Assembly: GCA_037127315.1 (NCBI GenBank) | Contig: JBBBDQ010001274.1 | Span: 606,001-670,000, forward strand | Source: Ascarosepion bandense | Taxonomy: Eukaryota > Mollusca > Cephalopoda > Sepiida > Sepiidae | DNA: 64,000 nt | Direction of reading: 5' to 3' | In this document: piece after piece, positions 10,941-22,092 of the stretch | How positions within the stretch are numbered: position 1 is the first letter of the stretch | How the letters are laid out: every line of letters begins with the position of its first letter | Translations under genes and position numbers: made by a program | Notes under the pieces: generated by a model | The model's database searches: none | What the model was told of the DNA's origin: nothing | What the model saw: the letters and a program-made list of their open reading frames with translations, nothing else

Positions 10941-11246
10941 GATAAATAATAAATCTTATTCCTTATAACTTTTTTCTGTTTAATATTTTGCATGCGGTAT
11001 TCAACAATCACATACTGATGATAACTTTTATCCTTTTTTTTTCAATCAAACTTTCCTTATCACTTACTATTTTATCAGAATTCATTGTCAGAATTAATCA
11101 TAAATAAATAATATTTTATTGTTTTTCTAATCAATCCCATATAATTTTTTTTCTTTTTAATATTTTTAATGCGATTTTCAGTATTAAATCTATATTAAAT
11201 TAATAGCAATGCTTGGAAAAATTATGGAATACATAGAATAATAAGC

Positions 11247-11526
11247 GCATTAAAAGTAATATCCTTAAGATTATATTAAACCTGGAATAGAACAGGACAA
11301 GTTATTAAACCTGGAAAAGTAAAGGACAAGATATTCTAGTGAAGTAAAAAAATAAGAGATTTCTTACTTAAAATATGGTAGCTAAAAATAAACTATGAAT
11401 GCAATATTTTAAGTAAGAAATTTCGTATTTTTTACATAACTAGAATATCTTGTTCTTTACTTATCAGTTTGTCCTGTTCTTTTCCAGGTTTAATATAATC
11501 TTAAGAATATTACTTTCCTTGCGTGC
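11247..11526. repeat. Large inverted repeat (arms ~125 bp, loop ~27 bp)
   Basis: The left arm, 11247-11376, is close to the reverse complement of the right arm, 11404-11526. Examples are left 'cttaagattatattaaacct' with right 'aggtttaatataatcttaag', left 'gaacaggacaa' with right 'ttgtcctgttc', and left 'atttcttacttaaaatat' with right 'atattttaagtaagaaat'. The left arm carries a short internal duplication ('aaacctgga' twice). Transcribed, it would form a long, nearly continuous hairpin. A 136-residue ORF starting in the right arm has no recognisable domain. Confidence 0.9.
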
Positions 11527-11529
11527 ATT

Positions 11530-11920
11530 TTTCCATGTAATAATACGTATATTTAAGCCTTTAGTCAAACAATCAAATTCTGTTGACCAAGTCTCGGGAT
11601 ATCTCGTCTTGTTTTTGTTTTTGTTTATTTTGTTTTTTGTGATACTCGGTTATTGTTCGTTATTATTTTCACTGAGTTCAAATGCACACTGTCCTACTCG
11701 GGGATTGAACTTAACATCTACTTATGTCACCAAATTCATGAATCAATGCTTTAATCGACTAGAACAGTCTTTGGTTTTTGGTTTAACACTCAATTCATTG
11801 CCGTATTTTGTTCCCCAACTTGGCCGGATGAATTGGTATGTTAAGCTTAGGCAATGTTGAAAACAAAATAAATTAAATTGAGTATTTGTCTTTACTTCTG
11901 TGATGAGCTAGTATTTACAT
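11530..11920. other. Unassigned interval
   Basis: T-rich plus strand with an open frame of about 136 codons running from the inverted repeat to 11860. It has hydrophobic N-terminal text and no recognisable motif. I do not call it a gene. Confidence 0.4.
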
Positions 11921-11924
11921 TACT

Positions 11925-12190
11925 TATATTCTTCAGACTATTTTCCTTATCTTTACTGTCGTTTCGGTCGTTGTACGCTCCGGCCTTCATCAGGTGTTAA
12001 GAATTTCGAACCGAACCTTTTATTTCGATCAATAGAGTATATCATTCTCATTCCATGTGCAATGCCACTTCCGGTACACATGTAATTACCTCCCGTTAAC
12101 TTAGATCTCTAAGTTCTTTGCTCACCATTGCTGCAGCCTGATACTGAACCGATAACTCTTTGGGTCAAGTCACTAAAGGTAACCAACGTC
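11925..12190 (-). repeat. SINE-C copy
   Basis: Minus-oriented. The 3' region carries 'gtcgtttcggtcgttgtacg' and 'ctccggccttcatcaggtg', the reverse of the 'cctgaagaaggccgaaacgtc' type tail also seen near 25245-25275 and 26840-26870. The body words 'ccacttccggtacacatg' and 'ctcaccattgctgcag' match the plus copies. Confidence 0.75.
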
Positions 12191-12199
12191 TATATCAGA

Positions 12200-12300
12200 G
12201 TTAACTGTATCAACTTAGATAGTTAAGTTGAAGGGAGATAATGACATGCCTACCAGAAGTGACATCACACATAAAATGAGAATTATAGACTTTCATTCGG
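12200..12300 (+). repeat. SINE-C body fragment, inverted relative to its neighbour
   Basis: 'gaagggagataatgacatgc', 'ctaccagaagtgacatcaca' and 'aatgagaattatagact' match the middle of SINE-C in plus orientation. The fragment lies tail-free beside the minus copy at 11925-12190, forming an inverted pair. Confidence 0.65.
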
Positions 12301-12787
12301 TCTTTTTACTTTTTTTTTTTTCTAAGATTATTATAATGGCTAACTATTCTTTTTGGCACAATCTGCAGACATCACGACCGTTATAAGGTTCCATTATTTG
12401 TTTTTTTAATATACTCCATGTTATATCAAGGTCTTTCTATTTTTCAGTTGAAAATTAAAATTGAAATTCTAGTCGTGAGTTGGTAAAAATCCGTGTTGTA
12501 AAAATCAGTTATTATAAATCGTCTAAAGATACCGAAAGATTGAAACCTTGGTTGCGAAAATAACTCATTTCCAAATGAAAAATATTCAAAAGCTCTACAA
12601 TATAAATGTATTGAGCACTTTTTAATATAACTGGGTACTAGTCTCATTTAATTATGGCACAACACTATATATATAAAAGGCAATAAATCCGTAGTAAATA
12701 ATCCAAGTGAATCCTAGTAATATAAAATATTAAAAACTATAAAATGTTAAATAATTATCATGAAAAGGAGGCCAAAGAGCTCAGTGA
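12301..12787. other. Unassigned interval with a 'tatatataaaaggcaa' motif
   Basis: The motif at about 12669-12686 resembles the start of the Helitron-like element at 55543. No matching downstream sequence was seen, so no element is called. Confidence 0.4.
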
Positions 12788-12818
12788 AACCACACACACA
12801 CACAAACACACACTCACT

Positions 12819-12891
<73 letters not shown>

Positions 12892-12930
12892 AGAGAGTGA
12901 GAGAGAGAGTGAGAGAGAGATTGAGAGAGA
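12788..12930. repeat. Compound microsatellite (CA)n-(TA)n-(GA)n
   Basis: CA-rich 12790-12841, pure TA 12842-12888, then GA-rich with GTGA interruptions to about 12927. Both strands give low-complexity ORFs that are artefacts. Confidence 0.95.
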
Positions 12931-13436
12931 AGAACGAAAAGGTGGAGTTGGCATATACAAACATTGATTTGTGTGCTGTTCTTTAGTTTAAATGTTGTGT
13001 CCAATACTAAAAAGAATAATGTCAAGTGAATCGTATGGTAGCTACCAGGTGGCGTAATGCCATTATACGATAAGCGGAGATAGATTCGAATGCTTACAAG
13101 GTTGAGCCCCCTTGGTTATCATGTCATTGACTTCGTTAGAGGAATCGATGTTAAAAATTATAAACGAGGATGAAACTTAAATCATGTAATAGCCTATATG
13201 CTTTCAGCGATGCATTAATTCATGATGGCTGGCAATCCCTTTCTACCAGATTTTCATTAAAATTCCAGATGTGTTGTAAATATCCCTTTCCACACAGGAA
13301 ACATTATGCATTCATTGACCGAATTTAGCACTGCTGTAGGTATTAAAATTTATATTTTTTTAAAACAGTTTTTCATGAATATTTGACTTCTCAAGTATAC
13401 AACCAATTATCGCTCTTTCTAGTATTGATGCAGAGA
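12931..13436. other. Unassigned interval
   Basis: A tRNA-like look around 13035-13110 is too weak to call. Nothing else was recognised. Confidence 0.4.
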
Positions 13437-13875
13437 CATGTAAGAGGGGTGGGGCCGATAGGGCGGTGGACTCGGGCAGCACTCTGGGGAGAGGCACTTC
13501 CTATGGAGTATATTATTTTTGTTTATTATTTAGCAAATACACATAAAATTAGATATTAAAAATAAATAAAATAGTTTTTAATCTTAGTTTTAAATTGTTT
13601 ATATTTGGATGCTGATAATGTGGCGACACCTGTGAATAAAATTTTAGATAGGCTTCAAATGACGCCATCATGTTTTAAAAACTGTCACCAAAAACGCTGT
13701 CTGGCGGTGGAGATTGAACCAACTTACATACGATCATCAATTTTAACTAGTCATACCACAAGTATACCACATCCTAATGGAAATGAAGTATTGTTGTGAT
13801 TTTGTCTGGGGTAGGGATAGGAGGCGCTAGACACAATCCTTGCCCAGGGCGCTACCACACCTTAGCACGACACTG
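13437..13875. mobile_element. Possible non-autonomous DNA transposon with GC-rich ends
   Basis: The AT-rich interior is bracketed by GC-rich ends: 'gaggggtggggccgatag' at about 13443 and, reversed, 'gtgtggtagcgccctggg' at about 13845-13865. The ends are loosely inverted copies of each other. The interior 'ctggcggtggagattgaacc' (13699-13718) looks like a minus-strand box B. The match between ends is weak, so this is tentative. Confidence 0.3.
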
Positions 13876-14205
13876 TACTAACAAGAATTTCCTTTCAAAC
13901 CTTTTTATTTGGGTTGTGCGGAACGTCATCATCTTCATCAGTTTTCTTTCTTTCTACAAATGTAACACAATTTTATTCTTACTGTTGGAACTGTTCACGT
14001 AATGTATATTTTTCTCTTTGTTTTATAATGATTTTTCTGTACCAGGCCGGTAGGCATTCGAGGTAGGGTGTTACAGTGTAAGTGGCACAGTTTATGCGGT
14101 TACATGGGGAAGATAACCCCACACATTAACAGGTTAATATTGTAGTGATAGGGGTATTGTAGAGATTCACCTGGGTAGATTGTTACCTATAGGACCTACT
14201 ACTGC
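13876..14205. other. Unassigned interval upstream of the LINE
   Basis: No feature supported. The 5' boundary of the LINE could lie slightly further left than 14206. Confidence 0.4.
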
Positions 14206-15670
14206 TACCAAAAAGCTGACAGGGACGCCTTTCGCGATTTCCTCTGCGATGTCTCTTGGGGAAAAGTGTTCGATCTCCCAGTTGATGACTGTGCCTCTGA
14301 GGTTTAGTCATGGGTGAAAGCTGGCATTGATACCTGCATACCTACCAGGAAGTATTTTCTAAAACCTCATTCCTCTCCGTGGTTCTCTCCTGCCTGTTCG
14401 GTCGCCATTGCCCACAGAAACCATTACTTCCGTCTATTCCGGAGACAGTCATCGCCTATTCACGTCTTGCCAAAAGGTTGTTTGCTGAGAGAATGCGTCA
14501 GCGCATAGCTAACCGCAAGTTCGGCTCTATTGGCGGTTATGCAAACGGGTGCTGAACAATAGCAAATCCTCAGTACCTCATTAATCAATGAATTCGAGGT
14601 TCTCACTTCATCTGCGGACAAAGCTGAGTGTTTTGCTCGCAGATTCTCATCCAACTCCACATTTGACTCATCTGGAGTACCCTCTCCGACTTCCCTATTA
14701 GAACTGAGGCAAAACTGTACGACGTATATATTACCCCGACAGTAGTATCCCGAGTAATTTCAAAACTTGAACCCCATAAGGCGAGCGGTGGCGATGGAAT
14801 CCCTGTGATAATCCTTAAGAGGTGTGCTCCTGAACTCTTCCCTGTCCTCTCTAAACTGTATAACTACTGCCTTTTTTCTTCCTGTTTTCCTGCATGCTGG
14901 AAGTTCTCTTCAGTCGTTTCTGTATTTAAGAACTGTGGTGAACCCTCGGACCCATCAGTCTTCTACCAATTTTCGGGAAAGTGTTCGAGGCCATAATTAA
15001 TGCTGAAATAGTTCAACATCTTACTGCCAACAAACCTTACTCTGACAGGCAATATGGCTTCCGCTTTGCCAGGTCCACGGCCGACATGCTAACAACCGCT
15101 ACGCAGTACAGGCGAGGCTCGTGCAGTTGCTCTGGACATCTCCAAGGCTTTTGACAGCGTTTGGCACTCTGGCCTTCTATGCAAGCTACGGGGTTACGGT
15201 ATTACCGGACGCTTGCTTGATCTAACCCAATCTTTTTTAAATAACCGTAAAATGAAGGTCGTTTTGAATGAGCATGCCTCTTCATCCTACAGCACAAATG
15301 CTGGTGTCCCACAGAGCTCTATCCTGGGCCTGACGCTCTTCCTTATTTTCATCAACGACCTCCCAGATGAGATCAAGTGCCAAGTAGGCATCTGCGCAGA
15401 TGACACCACAATTTACTCCCGCATCAGTAAGAAACCCGTCGTGGCGGACAAACATAATCTCGCTGCTGACCTTGAATGGAATCTACACTCTGTGGTGAAT
15501 TCGGGCAAGAAGTGGCTTGTCAATTTCAATGCGTCTAAGACCAAGATGTTTCTGTCAATCATCACAGGCAACCTCTCCTGCCTCCCATAAGCATGGACCA
15601 AGCGATTCATTGCGTCCCCTCGGCCTTACCCTCTCTTCTGATCTCATATGGAACCACTACATCGCATCTA

Positions 15671-15706
15671 TAGCTAAATCCACTGCTAAGAAGGTTGGGT
15701 CACTAT
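15671..15706 (+). repeat. 36-bp direct repeat, left copy
   Basis: 'tagctaaatccactgctaag' and the following 16 bases recur at 15889-15924 with one difference. The two copies flank element D and its (TA)n tail inside the J1 LINE. Confidence 0.9.
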
Positions 15707-15837
15707 TAACAGGTTAAGAGGCTCATCCCTTGTTCCCTGTTTAGGATGTAGTTTCCGGCTTTCTCTTTTCCAACCTTTTCACTATTACGTAGCCCCCTGC
15801 ACATCAGTGACGTTACCGCCTTGCTCGGGGTGATACG

Positions 15838-15840
<3 letters not shown>
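15707..15840 (+). mobile_element. Element D inside LINE J1 (5'-truncated)
   Basis: Begins 'taacaggttaagaggctc', continues 'ttgttccctgtttaggatgt', and ends with 'gtagccccctgcacatcag' and 'gccttgctcggggtga'. That end is the same 3' tail used by the jockey-like LINEs. (TA)n follows at 15841-15880. The same module, more complete, lies at 57281-57449. Confidence 0.8.

Positions 15841-15880
<40 letters not shown>
15841..15880. repeat. (TA)n microsatellite at the element D tail
   Basis: Pure TA run joined directly to the 3' tail of element D, before the LINE sequence resumes. Confidence 0.95.
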
Positions 15881-15882
<2 letters not shown>

Positions 15883-16626
15883 ATTCCATAGCTAAATCTA
15901 CTGCTAAGAAGGTTGGGTCACTATGCCGATCCAGGATGTTTTTTCCGCCTGAATCCATCCTGCATATATACAAGTCACCCATCCGTCCGTGCATGGAGTA
16001 CTGCTGCCATTTATGGTCAGTCGCCCCTGCCGTTCTCCTCAGTGTTCTCGACAGGCTCCAAAGGAGAGTCTGTAATGTGATAGGTACTGATCTGGCGGCT
16101 CGACTGCAGCCACTTCCCCACCGTCGAAATGTGGCCTCCCTTTGTCTCTTCTATAAATACTTTCATGGCTTCTGCTCGGACGAACTTAAGTCACTGGTGC
16201 CTCCTCATCAGGTGCTTACTCGTGCAACCAGATTGGCAACTGGATCCCACCCATTCACAGTTAGGTTAGCCAAATGCAGACGACAATTCTACTCCTTCAG
16301 CTTCTTCTCTCGCACTTCCCGCCTGTGGAACTCGCTCCCATATTCTTGCTTTCCTGACGGCTACAACCTCCAGAAATTTAAATGCAATGTCAATACTCAT
16401 CTATTAACCACTTTCCCCACCCCGTATATCCTTTCCTTTCTTTCCTCCTTTGAAACTGTCATCACACCTGCATTCTCATCATTCTATTACTCCTTTCTAA
16501 CTGGTTCGTCTTCCTCTTCACTCTCTTCTAATTAATCTTTTTACACTTATGTAGCCCCCTGCATATCAGTGGCATTACCGCCTTACTCGGGGTGAAGCGA
16601 TTAAAAAAAGTCATGACTCTTCCATA

Positions 16627-17112
16627 TGAATAACAAAATTATCCGGCAGTGGATGATGGTGGCAGGGTGTGACATCAAAGCAGAATCACAGGCGATATCC
16701 GACAAAGGCATGATTGACAAAACTACCCAGCAGTGGTCGTTGGGTGTTGGTACAATATCAAAGGCAGAACCATTGGCTATAGCTGACAATGACATGATTG
16801 ACAAAAATATCCGGCAGTGGATGGTAATGGTGGGTGCAACATCAAAGTCAGAACCACAGGCAATAGCCGACAAAGGCATGATTGACTAAAATATCTGGCA
16901 GTGAATAGTGTCGGAGGAGTGCAACATCAAAATCCGGAACATAGGCTATAACCGATAAAGGCAAGATTGACGAAAAAAAATCCGGCAGTGGATGATGGTG
17001 GTGGTTGCAACATCAAAGGCAGAACCACAGATGATAGCCGACAAAGGCATGAATGACAAAAATATCCTGCAGCGGATGGTGGTGGCTGGGTGCAACATCA
17101 AAGGCAGAACCA
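16627..17112 (+). repeat. 84-bp minisatellite encoding a 28-residue repeat, ~5.8 copies
   Basis: 'atccggcagtggatg' and variants recur at 16641, 16725, 16809, 16893, 16980 and 17063. Spacings are 84, 84, 84, 87 and 83. The first three units are open in one frame from 16626 to 16889, giving repeats around 'KNIRQWM', 'ATSKSEPQAIAD' and 'KGMID'. A stop then ends the frame, and an insertion breaks it in unit 4-5. No known family was recognised. The array begins just after the J1 LINE tail. Confidence 0.9.
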
Positions 17113-18792
17113 TTAAGATTAGAAAGAGCACATCTCTTGTAGACAGATGTATCTAGCTGTATATGACGTCAATTAAGCGACAAGTCGAGAAAGCAAAATG
17201 TGCGTAGGAATTTTGATGTTATATAAGTCTGGGATTTCTGGCTGAGGGACAAATGTGGAGAAAGAGATGAGAGAGATACCCGCTGGGTGAAGAAGCAGTG
17301 ACTGGCTAACGACTCCCCGACGGCTCCGTCCTATGTGCGCGATCTTTTTCCACTACCCTCCACCTCCACACAGCCGTCACCGACGAAAAATAATAATGTA
17401 AGATTTTATTTTTATATGTATGTATTTCTCGATATCTGTCAAGACGATCGGTTTTGTCCAGAGAACCGGCGGCAGAATATAACAATCTGGCATATAATCA
17501 TATATGTGTTAATTTTAATATTAGCTCTTTCTCTACAAGGAAACATTTGACATTCATTCACCGAGTAGCCAGTACTGTTTTCGGTTAGAATTCATAAAAA
17601 CTTTCACATAAAACATTTTAAGGAGAACAGTTCTCTTAGTAGTTTTATCGCTCTTTCCAGATAGATGCTGTTGTATTGCTGAGGTAGCAGAACGATACCC
17701 AGAAGTTGTGTGCTGAGTATCTGCAGCACAGTATCCGTGCTAAGGGATATTAATACAAATAAGACAAATACCAGAAGACCGAAAAACAAATAGTAAAAGA
17801 GAGGAGAGATTAAATCGTTAGAATCGCAAAAAACACAGTCCGATAGTAATCGTCAATGACGTCCGAATTCATCCCAGGCTGCTATTAGTCTTTATTTTTA
17901 GTGCTACTCTGATCCACAGACCATTCCATTCTTGAGAACGCCACAGGGGTGTTAGCTGCTCTCAAACAGGATGTGTTCTTTCTAATCTTAAATTCAAGTA
18001 ATGACGAATGTTAGCATCTTGATTATATAATTTTCTTTCGAGATACATGTTACCCGTTTTAATTGATGCTCTTGTTGGTGATCATTAAGTTATGTGGTTT
18101 CTGTTATTTTGTACAGTTATTTCTTTGTGATTCCGTATTGCCAGGCCACAATGTTCAAAGAAGCATGATCTTTGACAAGACCCTCAGGTTTCACTCACTC
18201 AAAGACTTTCTTCACCATTGATCGTAGGAAGTGGTTGCATACAGCTGACAGTTTAGACATTTCTGAACGGATTTGGCACCATGCACGATATCCTTATGAA
18301 AGTCACGAACTGACGAGGCTATTGATTAAGAGACTCAAGTTTTCAAATTGATGTTTTGGTTTCGCAGAAACTGGCGGTCTTATGCGAAACTAACTCTGGC
18401 ACAACTTATTCTATGTTTGATTTCCTTATCTCCGATAAGTTCTTTATAATTTATCTATATGACGACGTTTCTGAGGTGGTTAGTATTTACTCATAATACA
18501 TCCTGAATTTTTAAGATGAATTCAGAGTTTGAAAAGTTTTATCTTATTTTTATCTCAACTATGAAACCTGGATCTTAGCATATACATTATTCATCAGTAC
18601 ATTAGCCTCAGGAGGAAAATTAGGATCATTGATTTTATTTCTATATCAGTTTTGGATGTGGTATGGAATATTTATAGAAGACTCGGTACTGAACTCACTA
18701 TTAATGATTTAATAAGCTGCACGCTACCAATTACCGCACGTGGTGGAGAATCCTTAAAAATAAGATCCGGTCAAGATCAAACTCACTACAAT
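17113..18792. other. Unassigned 1.7-kb interval
   Basis: Mixed AT-rich sequence with a short GC-richer patch at 17290-17390. I saw no domain, tRNA-like head or repeat match to other parts of the window. Confidence 0.5.
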
Positions 18793-18959
18793 CAATTCAC
18801 CCTAAGCAGGGCCATAATGCCACTAAGACGCAAGGGTCTACTGGGAGTGAGAGAGAACGAGAAGAAATCGAAAATCCAATCCTAATCAGGAAACAAAAGA
18901 CAAACCTCTAACCCACTTCTAAAGGCCTGGGAGGATGTAAACCGGGCGATAAGCGAACT
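18793..18959 (-). mobile_element. Element D copy
   Basis: Minus-oriented. The tail is 'ttcaccctaagcagggccat' (reverse of ...ccttgctcggggtga). The far end 'gtaaaccgggcgataagcga' matches the element's start (consensus TTCGCCTRTCGCCCGGTT). The interior is diverged but about the expected length of ~170 bp. Confidence 0.65.
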
Positions 18960-19248
18960 TAACTACTTCTACAGAAATTGAGATTAGCACGCTGTTAACC
19001 TACGTAAATACGCCACAAATCGCTATATATATGTATTATTTTCGGGGTAGGGATCACCATATATAGCAGGATGATGCAGGCAAATCTGCCATATCACACG
19101 TCACCACATTCTCATTTCTGCAAAGATGGCGTCCAGCAAAATATACAGCCAGAACTTGGTTGCCTCTTTTTATTTTTATTACTGTTAAAATCGCTAACTA
19201 CTCGATTTTTTTATGCAATTTAATTTCCCGAAATTTGAGATAATTTTC

Positions 19249-19392
19249 AACGACTCAAATTGTATGAACAGTTTCAACGACTCAAATTCTATGAACGGTT
19301 TCGATGACTCAAATTCTATGAACTGTTTCACCGACTCAGTTTTTGTAAACAGTTTCAACGATTCAACTTCTGTGAACAGTTTCTACGACTTT
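19249..19392 (+). repeat. 27-bp minisatellite encoding a 9-residue repeat, ~5.3 copies
   Basis: Units of 27 bp with core 'aacgactcaaat' then 'atgaacagtttc'. The frame is open from 19213 to 19395 and encodes tandem 'NDSNSMNSF'-type units ending 'YDF' and a stop. Substitutions vary codons without breaking the frame. No leader peptide or known domain was recognised. Confidence 0.9.
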
Positions 19393-20529
19393 TAGATCCA
19401 ATTTAAAATAATACCTCAAAATTGGCAGAATCACAATAACTGCAGACACTATTATGAGATTGGAACAAAAGATACAGCTGGACTGTATTGATTTTGATGT
19501 AACTAAAAATAATGAAAAACGACTTAAGCCTGTCTACTGACCAACTTAGTGTATACTTAGTGAATATTTCATATAAAATAACTGGTTTCTTAAAGCTCAT
19601 TTTTATTTTATTTTAGTCTGTCATAAGGCTGAAAAGAAGATAATTATGGGGTATAATGTAAAGCGCCAGAGAAAGGAAGACCATTTGCTATTCAAATCAA
19701 CTTTCATCATGCTAGCATATACCTGTGCTTGAACTGATCACTAGTGCCAGACCTTTCACTTGGCGCCAGTGAAAACATTCTTATGCCTAATTATCATTCA
19801 CTCATACCTCATTTTAACGGATAAAAGGGGAAAACATCGGTCCGATAATGTCGATTGTCCGTAGTAACCGATAGTAAGTCGGTAGTGGTAAACATCAACA
19901 ATTATATTACCAAGCGAAAGCGGAAAAATTTAGTATTATACATTTAATCAAGCACACAAACCCATCTGCTACAATAAAATAGCCGAACACTGTAAATATA
20001 CACTATTTTGTGATGCTGTTAAATTCACCATTTCCCGCTTTCCTACTCTTGCCCCAAACGACCTAGTTATAAAAAATGAATAAAAAAATCTATTAAACAC
20101 ACTGGCATATAAAAAAAGGTGAAAACTCATGGAGCCTCACGTGTGATTATACTAATGTAAGCAAAGTGACAGCTCGCCAACTAGCGGTCAGCGGGCGAAG
20201 CGGCAGCTTGTATCTATTGTTGTCACAACTCGGTCTGGTTGAAAGAGAAAATACAAGATGGCGACCAAACTAGATGCGGATTTAGTATTCAGTACAAATA
20301 TGTAGCAAACGAATAGGCCCTTGCCGTCATTTTTTATATATATCGATATGCCGAATATATGCAAGAAGATTGTATCGCGCTAACATTCCAACTGACCTAT
20401 CTTTAAATCCCAAAACTTTATCTATGCCCAAATGCCAATCATTTGCAAAAAAGAAATTACTAATCTATCTTGCACTCATATTAATATGAAAAATGTACTC
20501 TAATGTTTGAAGGTATAGATGCGAATATC
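19393..20529. other. Unassigned interval
   Basis: No feature supported. A GC-richer patch at 20165-20270 ('cagcgggcgaagcggcagc') stands out from its AT-rich surroundings, but I cannot assign it. Confidence 0.45.
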
Positions 20530-20822
20530 AATTAAGTGTCATAAGTGTCACTCTTGGGCAATCATTTCGCTTTCGAGACATTACTGACTGGGCAGAAGAT
20601 TTTCCTGCATTAAGTGATTATTACTTTCTACGATAGACTGATTTTCAACAAAGGCTATAAAACCTAATCTGCCCTGATATTTAGCTCATAGCTGAAGAGA
20701 GAAAAGAAGAATTAATACCTTTTCTAAGGGTATTTTTGCGTAATTGAATGCCATGAATTTAACTGGAATTCGAACTCGGTTCTCCAATTTCTCATTCCGA
20801 GCAGATATCCACTGCACCACAA
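20530..20822 (-). repeat. SINE-A, near full-length
   Basis: Minus-oriented. The tRNA-like head at 20765-20822 reads on the minus strand as 'gtggtgcagtggatatctgc' (box A) and 'gagttcgaattcc' (box B). The body includes the reverse of 'tttcaacaaaggctataa' and 'gggcagaagattttcctgc'. The 3' end near 20530 is 'taagtgtcataagtgtcact'. This is the reference copy I used for the family in this window. Confidence 0.85.
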
Positions 20823-20936
20823 ATATAATAAAAGGCTTGGATTAGAGCTTTCCAAACATGGTGCATTGGCGACAGTTTTAATAAATAAAACTTTAAAGCA
20901 CACTACTTAGAAAAGAGTATTAAATTGTCACTGCCT

Positions 20937-21175
20937 TCTAGGGCACATAATGAGGAAGGGAGGCTAGGAAAATTTGATAATTAAAGGACAGATTCTAAGC
21001 AAGGCAGGTAGTTGAAAATAAGGCATAGCATACTTAGTGAGTTTAGTGGAATGACTGAACATGATTTAAGATAAATAACACAAAGACAAAATTTATTATG
21101 ATTTCTAGTGGACAGAAAGGCTTTGGTGCGTCATGATCGCCTATGTCATCAGATGACACGCTACTTAAGGAAAAC
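20937..21175 (+). pseudogene. RTE LINE 3' end, highly degenerate
   Basis: 'gggcacataatgaggaaggg' matches the 'GHIMRKE' signature seen at 6010 and 31220. The later text 'atgatcgcctatgtcatcag' matches the 3' end block at 31412. Frame is lost. Confidence 0.65.
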
Positions 21176-21369
21176 TTAGATTTTGTTCCACAATTCAAAA
21201 TATAGCCACTCTTCACTGAACAATCAGGTTTCGGTCCAATGAGCTAGTCGCTAAGTAAGAAGTATTTGCGCACGATTTCAGGTTTAATTCGCCTATAAGT
21301 TTACATCAATCAGCTTCAGATAGCTTTAATGTCACCTTCGTGCCTTTGTAACATTTTGAGCTTAGAATG

Positions 21370-21790
21370 TTGCTGCCACATATGGTCCGATGCCCCTGCT
21401 TGAGCTGCTTGATAAAATCCAAATAAGTACTTTCATGGTAATTGTTCCGATGAGCTCTTCGCTATGATGCCTAGAATTTATATGAATTTAAGCGCAGTAG
21501 TAGTCTGGCTTCGATATCCCATCAATTTAAACAATTGAGCCGTAAGTTCTATTCTAACAGTTTCTTTTCTCGTACTTCTTGCCCGTGGAACTCCATTTTG
21601 GCTCCATGATTTCTAGCCAACTTCAATCTGCAAAAATTTACATGCAATATCGATCGCTATCCACTGTCCACCTGATTTCTTCTTTCTTTTACTTTTCACT
21701 ATTAATCTTTCTGTTCCTAATTCTTCCACATCCTGTAACCAATTGTGTCTTAGTGACGTTACTGCCTTGCTCGAGGTGATGCCGATTTTT
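21370..21790 (+). pseudogene. Jockey-like LINE 3' end (copy J5), degenerate
   Basis: 'gctgccacatatggtc', 'tactttcatgg', 'tcttttctcgtacttcttgc' and 'gtggaactcc' follow the order of the J1 C-terminal region. The tail 'gttactgccttgctcgaggt' is at about 21758-21777 with a short A-run after it. Multiple indels are present. Confidence 0.75.
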
Positions 21791-22044
21791 AAAAAAATCT
21801 ACTACTGTATTGAACAGCAAACGTAATAAACAAATTCAAAAATCAGCTCTATTTTATGTAGATTATTTTCGTTTGCAAATGATAACTTCAGTATAAGTAA
21901 CGTTGGATGTATTTTTCACTTTATCCATTTGGTTTATTTTAATTAATTTTAAAGAAAGGGAAGATAACCATACTCGGAGATTTTGCAAAAAATACAAGTA
22001 ATTAGATTTTTCATTTTTTTTATTTTATGAATAAGTGTAAGTAC

Positions 22045-22092
22045 CCTTCTTGCTCTCATATTCTATAAAGTTTGGTCGTTGATCATATGTTC
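22045..22092 (+). repeat. 48-bp target-site duplication, left
   Basis: 'ccttcttgctctcatattct' onward matches 22392-22439 over 48 bases with about five differences. The duplicated sequence is itself part of a minus-strand RTE relic. Confidence 0.85.

Larger units (their letters stand above)
14206..16605 (+). pseudogene. Jockey/CR1-like LINE ORF2 (copy J1), with nested insertion
   Basis: Frameshifted remains of one ORF2. The linker between endonuclease and RT reads 'WVKAGIDTCIP', 'KPHSSPWFSPAC', 'AIAHRNHYF' (14310-14440). RT motif A is at about 15130-15165 ('LDISKAFDSVWHSG'), then 'KLRGYGITGRLLDL' and 'LFLIFINDLPDE'. The catalytic YADD is altered to CADD at 15393-15404. The C-terminal domain, 15936-16420, is open for 199 codons and includes 'MEYCCHLWSVAP', 'HRRNVASLCLFYKYFHGFC' and 'SRTSRLWNSLP'. 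The 3' tail is 'ccttactcggggtga' with a short A-run at 16601. Between 15707 and 15888 it is interrupted by element D plus (TA)n. The N-terminal endonuclease is missing. Confidence 0.85.

Noticed and set aside
11450..11860. 136-codon plus ORF
   Set aside because: Begins inside the inverted repeat without an ATG at its left edge; hydrophobic text comes from T-rich DNA.
12744..13025. ORFs on both strands across 12744-13025 (Thr-His/Tyr-Ile repeats)
   Set aside because: Low-complexity translation of (CA)n(TA)n(GA)n.
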